Shown here: piece after piece, positions 61,426 through 64,000 of the stretch
How positions within the stretch are numbered: the stretch's first letter is position 1
Layout of the letters: each line of letters starts with the position of its first letter
DNA from: Agapanthus africanus
Lineage: Eukaryota > Streptophyta > Magnoliopsida > Asparagales > Amaryllidaceae
Length of the DNA stretch: 64,000 nt
NCBI GenBank assembly: GCA_030015575.1
Contig: JASDDO010000016.1
Span: forward strand, 67,019,396-67,083,395
Direction: 5' to 3'
Position numbers and translations under genes: made by a program
Notes under the pieces: model-generated
The model's input: only the letters and a program-made list of their open reading frames with translations
Databases searched by the model: none
Told to the model about the DNA's origin: nothing

Positions 61426-63887
61426 GACCTAGAACATTAGGCGACACTTTTAAGAAGTAAAAATCCCGATCGGATCAAAATACGGTATTTCGGAACCTTC
61501 TCTGGACATTTTTTAAAATCTGTTGTTTTTCAGAATTAAAAATACTTTAAAATACAGCAGAAAAATCTAAGACAAACCCTGAAAAATGAAGCAGTGAACA
61601 GTAAATTCCGCCGCAGAACCGCGGCAAAAGCTTGCTTAGGCTGCGGCTCCGCGGCCGTATAGGTGACTCACTGGCTCGTTTTTGCATGGTTTCTCTCCTA
61701 CCTGCTTGTGTACTTTTTTGGGTATGTTTAATCTGAATCTAGTACTGAATATTCTGGAGATGGTTTTGGACTCAACGATTTGATCGGAATTTTCATTTCG
61801 TTGCTTTTCCGGGTAAATTAGAAAGTATTGAAGTGTTCGAACGAGTATCATTTGCTCACTTTTCACGGGGTTTAAATCTTTTGGAGATACGTCCAAGTTT
61901 TGTGGTGGACCCTCTAGAAGACAATAAACCTTAACTCGATTATGTGACCGTCTTGAACTGCCCTTTGAACCTTAGGGTTTGGGGCAGTACGGCGTGCCAC
62001 ATGTGAGGCGTTGGCTTGACCCTTCTACGGCTGGACCGCTACTACTGTGTCACACTCCGGGTTTTTGAACTCCTCCCAAGTGTTGAGCTTTAGCGAATCT
62101 TGGGTATTTGATCGTTCGTTCGAAAACTTTAATACTGTCTATTTATCTGGAATGTGATGCAATGTGTGGAATTCATATTACTAGACACGAAATACGAAGT
62201 ATGTGATATTTCGCATTTATGATGTCTAAAGAGAATGTGGATTCCAGATATTGCAGTTTTACACTTTCTTTTCTGTGACCGTAAGTGTAGTATTTCCGAT
62301 TGTCGTTACTATACGTCGACGACAATTGGTGTATGCATACTTACTTACGTTGATGATATGAGATATTATGTGTTGCTGAGATATGATCTGCAGGATTGTC
62401 GCGACTTAATAGCCGGGGGGTTTATGTGAGATGAGAGTTTTATATTTTCATTCATGTAAATTCAAATATAATGTAATATTCTTTTATTTGGGGCACTTCC
62501 GGGTTGAGGTTGATGCCACCAGTGTTGTATATTATTTATTTTTCTGCATTAGGATGGACCCAAGGAGGGGAGCACAGGTGACCAGGTTCTGGGGTTCAGT
62601 GGGAGGCCATCTCGAGGAGTCGAGACCGGGTCTCCTAAACTCCAGAATTGGTAGGGTCGCTTGCCGCTCTCATAGGGGTCCAGGGTGTGGGCTTGGCTAT
62701 TCATCGCGACTATGGAATCCGTATTTTCTATTATTGGCTAACTACTAAATACGGACGTCCTAGTATATCCTACATTATATCTATGTTTCTGCTGCCTGTG
62801 TTCTTTGATATCTAAGACGAATGACATATTATATATATGATATATAGTAGACGTTGCTTATGTTTTACACCCGCGCTAGTCCCGTCCCGGTATTCCGTTA
62901 GTTAAGTAACCTAACGGTGCATAACGGAACATTGCGGCGAATGCGGATAGCATAAGCGTACGTGTTATTTTCGTTTCTTTTCTGTGATTGGCTTAAGGAC
63001 TTAAATGATGGGATTACATTAATGTGATTAATGTAAAGAAAATAAACCTAAAAAGATATTGTAGAATCGGATTTGAAAACCACTCGGCTCTTTATGAAAA
63101 AGCTATATTTCAAAACTGCGGAGCACAAGCTACTCCTTTTGAAAACCATTTGATTCTACGAAGATATCAAGTTCAAAGCGTTAAAGATTTTCTTAAAAAT
63201 CATCCGCAACCCTCCGTCATTTTAGGAAGTAGAGTACTTAGCATTCGTGCTACGTTTGTTGATTTTAGTTAAGGCGTAGTATACGGTAGCTAAGTGATGT
63301 CTTCTTACACTGCATATGATGCAGATTAATTAGGACATTCATGCGACTTTGTTGACCATAGTTAAGGGTCATATGGGTGGGTCTAATTGATCAAGAAATG
63401 ATGGGTAGAACTTGACTGGTACTTATGATTTGTTGACCATTGTTAAGGTCATAAGTACTAAGGGTAAAAATTACATCGGGAATTTCAAGTGTTGAAATTT
63501 GCAATGAGATTGCATGCCTTCCATGTGATGGTTGGATCCCGATCCCACTGTGGGCAATAGTTGCTCCTAGGAGAGTTTTGCAGTTTACAATTAGCTAACT
63601 CATTAGGTGTCTAGAAACGTGTTAACGGGGCTACGCCTATGGGAAAACGAGGTTTACTTTAATTAGGTCCGTGCGAAAGCACGGGGAACCTCCCTCAAGT
63701 ACCGACACTGACCTGGCTGAACGGTTAGCGAAGTTGTAGACTGTAATTAATCCTGGCTAGTTTTCTTTTTAAGGTTTGAAAGAAAAACTTGATTAAAGCA
63801 GTGGGAGACATCGATTAGACAAGATAATAACCAATCTGATCTATGCAAGAGCTTTCGCTGAGTCTATTCTTTTCTCTCTCTTAATGG
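61426..63887 (+). other. Structured 5' leader of D
   Basis: Palindromic box (61608-61660), near-invariant block (about 61907-62038), hairpin TCCGTATTT/AAATACGGA (62718-62755), landmark GTTTTACACCCGCGCTAG (near 62862), CCGTTAG/CTAACGG hairpin (62895-62917), and TTGAC hairpins at 63250-63279, 63340-63374 and 63419-63458. The tandem AAAGGG/CCCTTT units are not recognisable here. It ends in a pyrimidine tract and CAG (63888-63890). Confidence 0.7.
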
Positions 63888-63896
63888 CAGATACCC

Positions 63897-64000
63897 ATGA
63901 CTGGACTCAAGCTTCTACTAGATAAAAATAAACTGAATGGGACAAACTATAAAGACTGGCTGAGGAATTTGAACATTGCCTTGACATATGATAAGGTATC
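63897..64000 (+). CDS. gag: Gag N-terminus of copia element D (partial, continues past the window)
   Basis: The frame from the ATG at 63897 is open to the window end and reads LLLDKNKLNGTNYKDWLRNL and on. The L-x-G-x-N-[FY]-x-x-W pattern is the usual start of copia Gag, the shell protein of the virus-like particle. An upstream ATG at 63884 is in another frame and closes quickly, so 63897 is preferred. It lies six bases after a possible splice acceptor CAG. Only about 34 codons are visible. Confidence 0.75.
   Translation, partial: MTGLKLLLDKNKLNGTNYKDWLRNLNIALTYDKV

Larger units (their letters stand above)
59323..64000 (+). mobile_element. Copia element D, related to family A, runs off the right edge
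   Basis: 5' LTR 59323-61412, Met-tRNA primer site 61414-61425, leader of about 2.5 kb with most family A landmarks, and gag from 63897. The LTR starts TGTTGGATATATATATGCCC and ends CCTAACA, clearly diverged from A. Whether it is whole cannot be judged from this window; the visible part shows no obvious damage at the gag start. Confidence 0.85.

Overview
The window is plant nuclear DNA made almost entirely of nested LTR retrotransposons. The signs are plant-type primer-binding sites (initiator Met-tRNA and Asp-tRNA), copia pol remnants, 1.7-2.2 kb LTRs starting TG and ending CA, and 5-bp target-site duplications. I see no host protein gene, rRNA, tRNA or CRISPR array. This fits the repeat-rich space between genes of a large angiosperm genome; I cannot name the species.

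Four groups explain nearly everything. (1) Copia family A has ~2.2 kb LTRs (TGTTAG or TGTTGG to CCCTACA/CCTAACA), a Met-tRNA primer site and a leader of 2.5-3.1 kb before the coding part. Copies: A1 (-, 3419-9100), A2 (+, 27743-45770, both LTRs), A3 (-, about 20836-47824, split by A2), A5 (-, LTR piece 58900-59322) and the related D (+, 59323 to beyond the right edge). (2) Copia family B is a relative (LTR TGTTGGAGATAGTGCC to ACTTACA). Copies: B1 (+, 1-3418), B2 (+, 9101 to about 13190), B3 (+, about 13736-20111) and the LTR tail B4 (20112-20611). (3) Family N is a Tat/Athila-type element of 7.7-7.9 kb with an Asp-tRNA primer site, one unknown ORF and no recognisable polymerase. Copies: N1 (+, 34559-42218) and N2 (-, 48104-55984). 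(4) A Ty3-type LTR, G (-), lies at 47825-48103 and 55985-58531, split by N2.

The nesting order can be read from the junctions. N1 sits in A2 (duplication GAACC), A2 sits in the 5' LTR of A3 (ATTAC), and N2 sits in G (ATCAT). B1 interrupts A1, A1 interrupts B2, and D interrupts A5. By-eye LTR divergence agrees: A2 about 2.5%, N1 about 1.6%, N2 about 1.8%.

The most interesting material is non-coding. The long copia leaders carry a series of small inverted repeats whose arms differ between sites and copies yet stay complementary, which suggests a selected RNA fold. They also hold a ~130-nt block almost unchanged between A and D, and a pyrimidine tract ending in CAG just before the gag start. 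A GC-rich palindromic box is shared, nearly base for base, by the copia leaders and the LTRs of the unrelated N family. N also carries repeated hairpin plus G-run cassettes and an undescribed ~600-residue ORF.

All coding parts of these elements are treated as fossils. Boundaries marked approximate were set by eye from similarity between copies.
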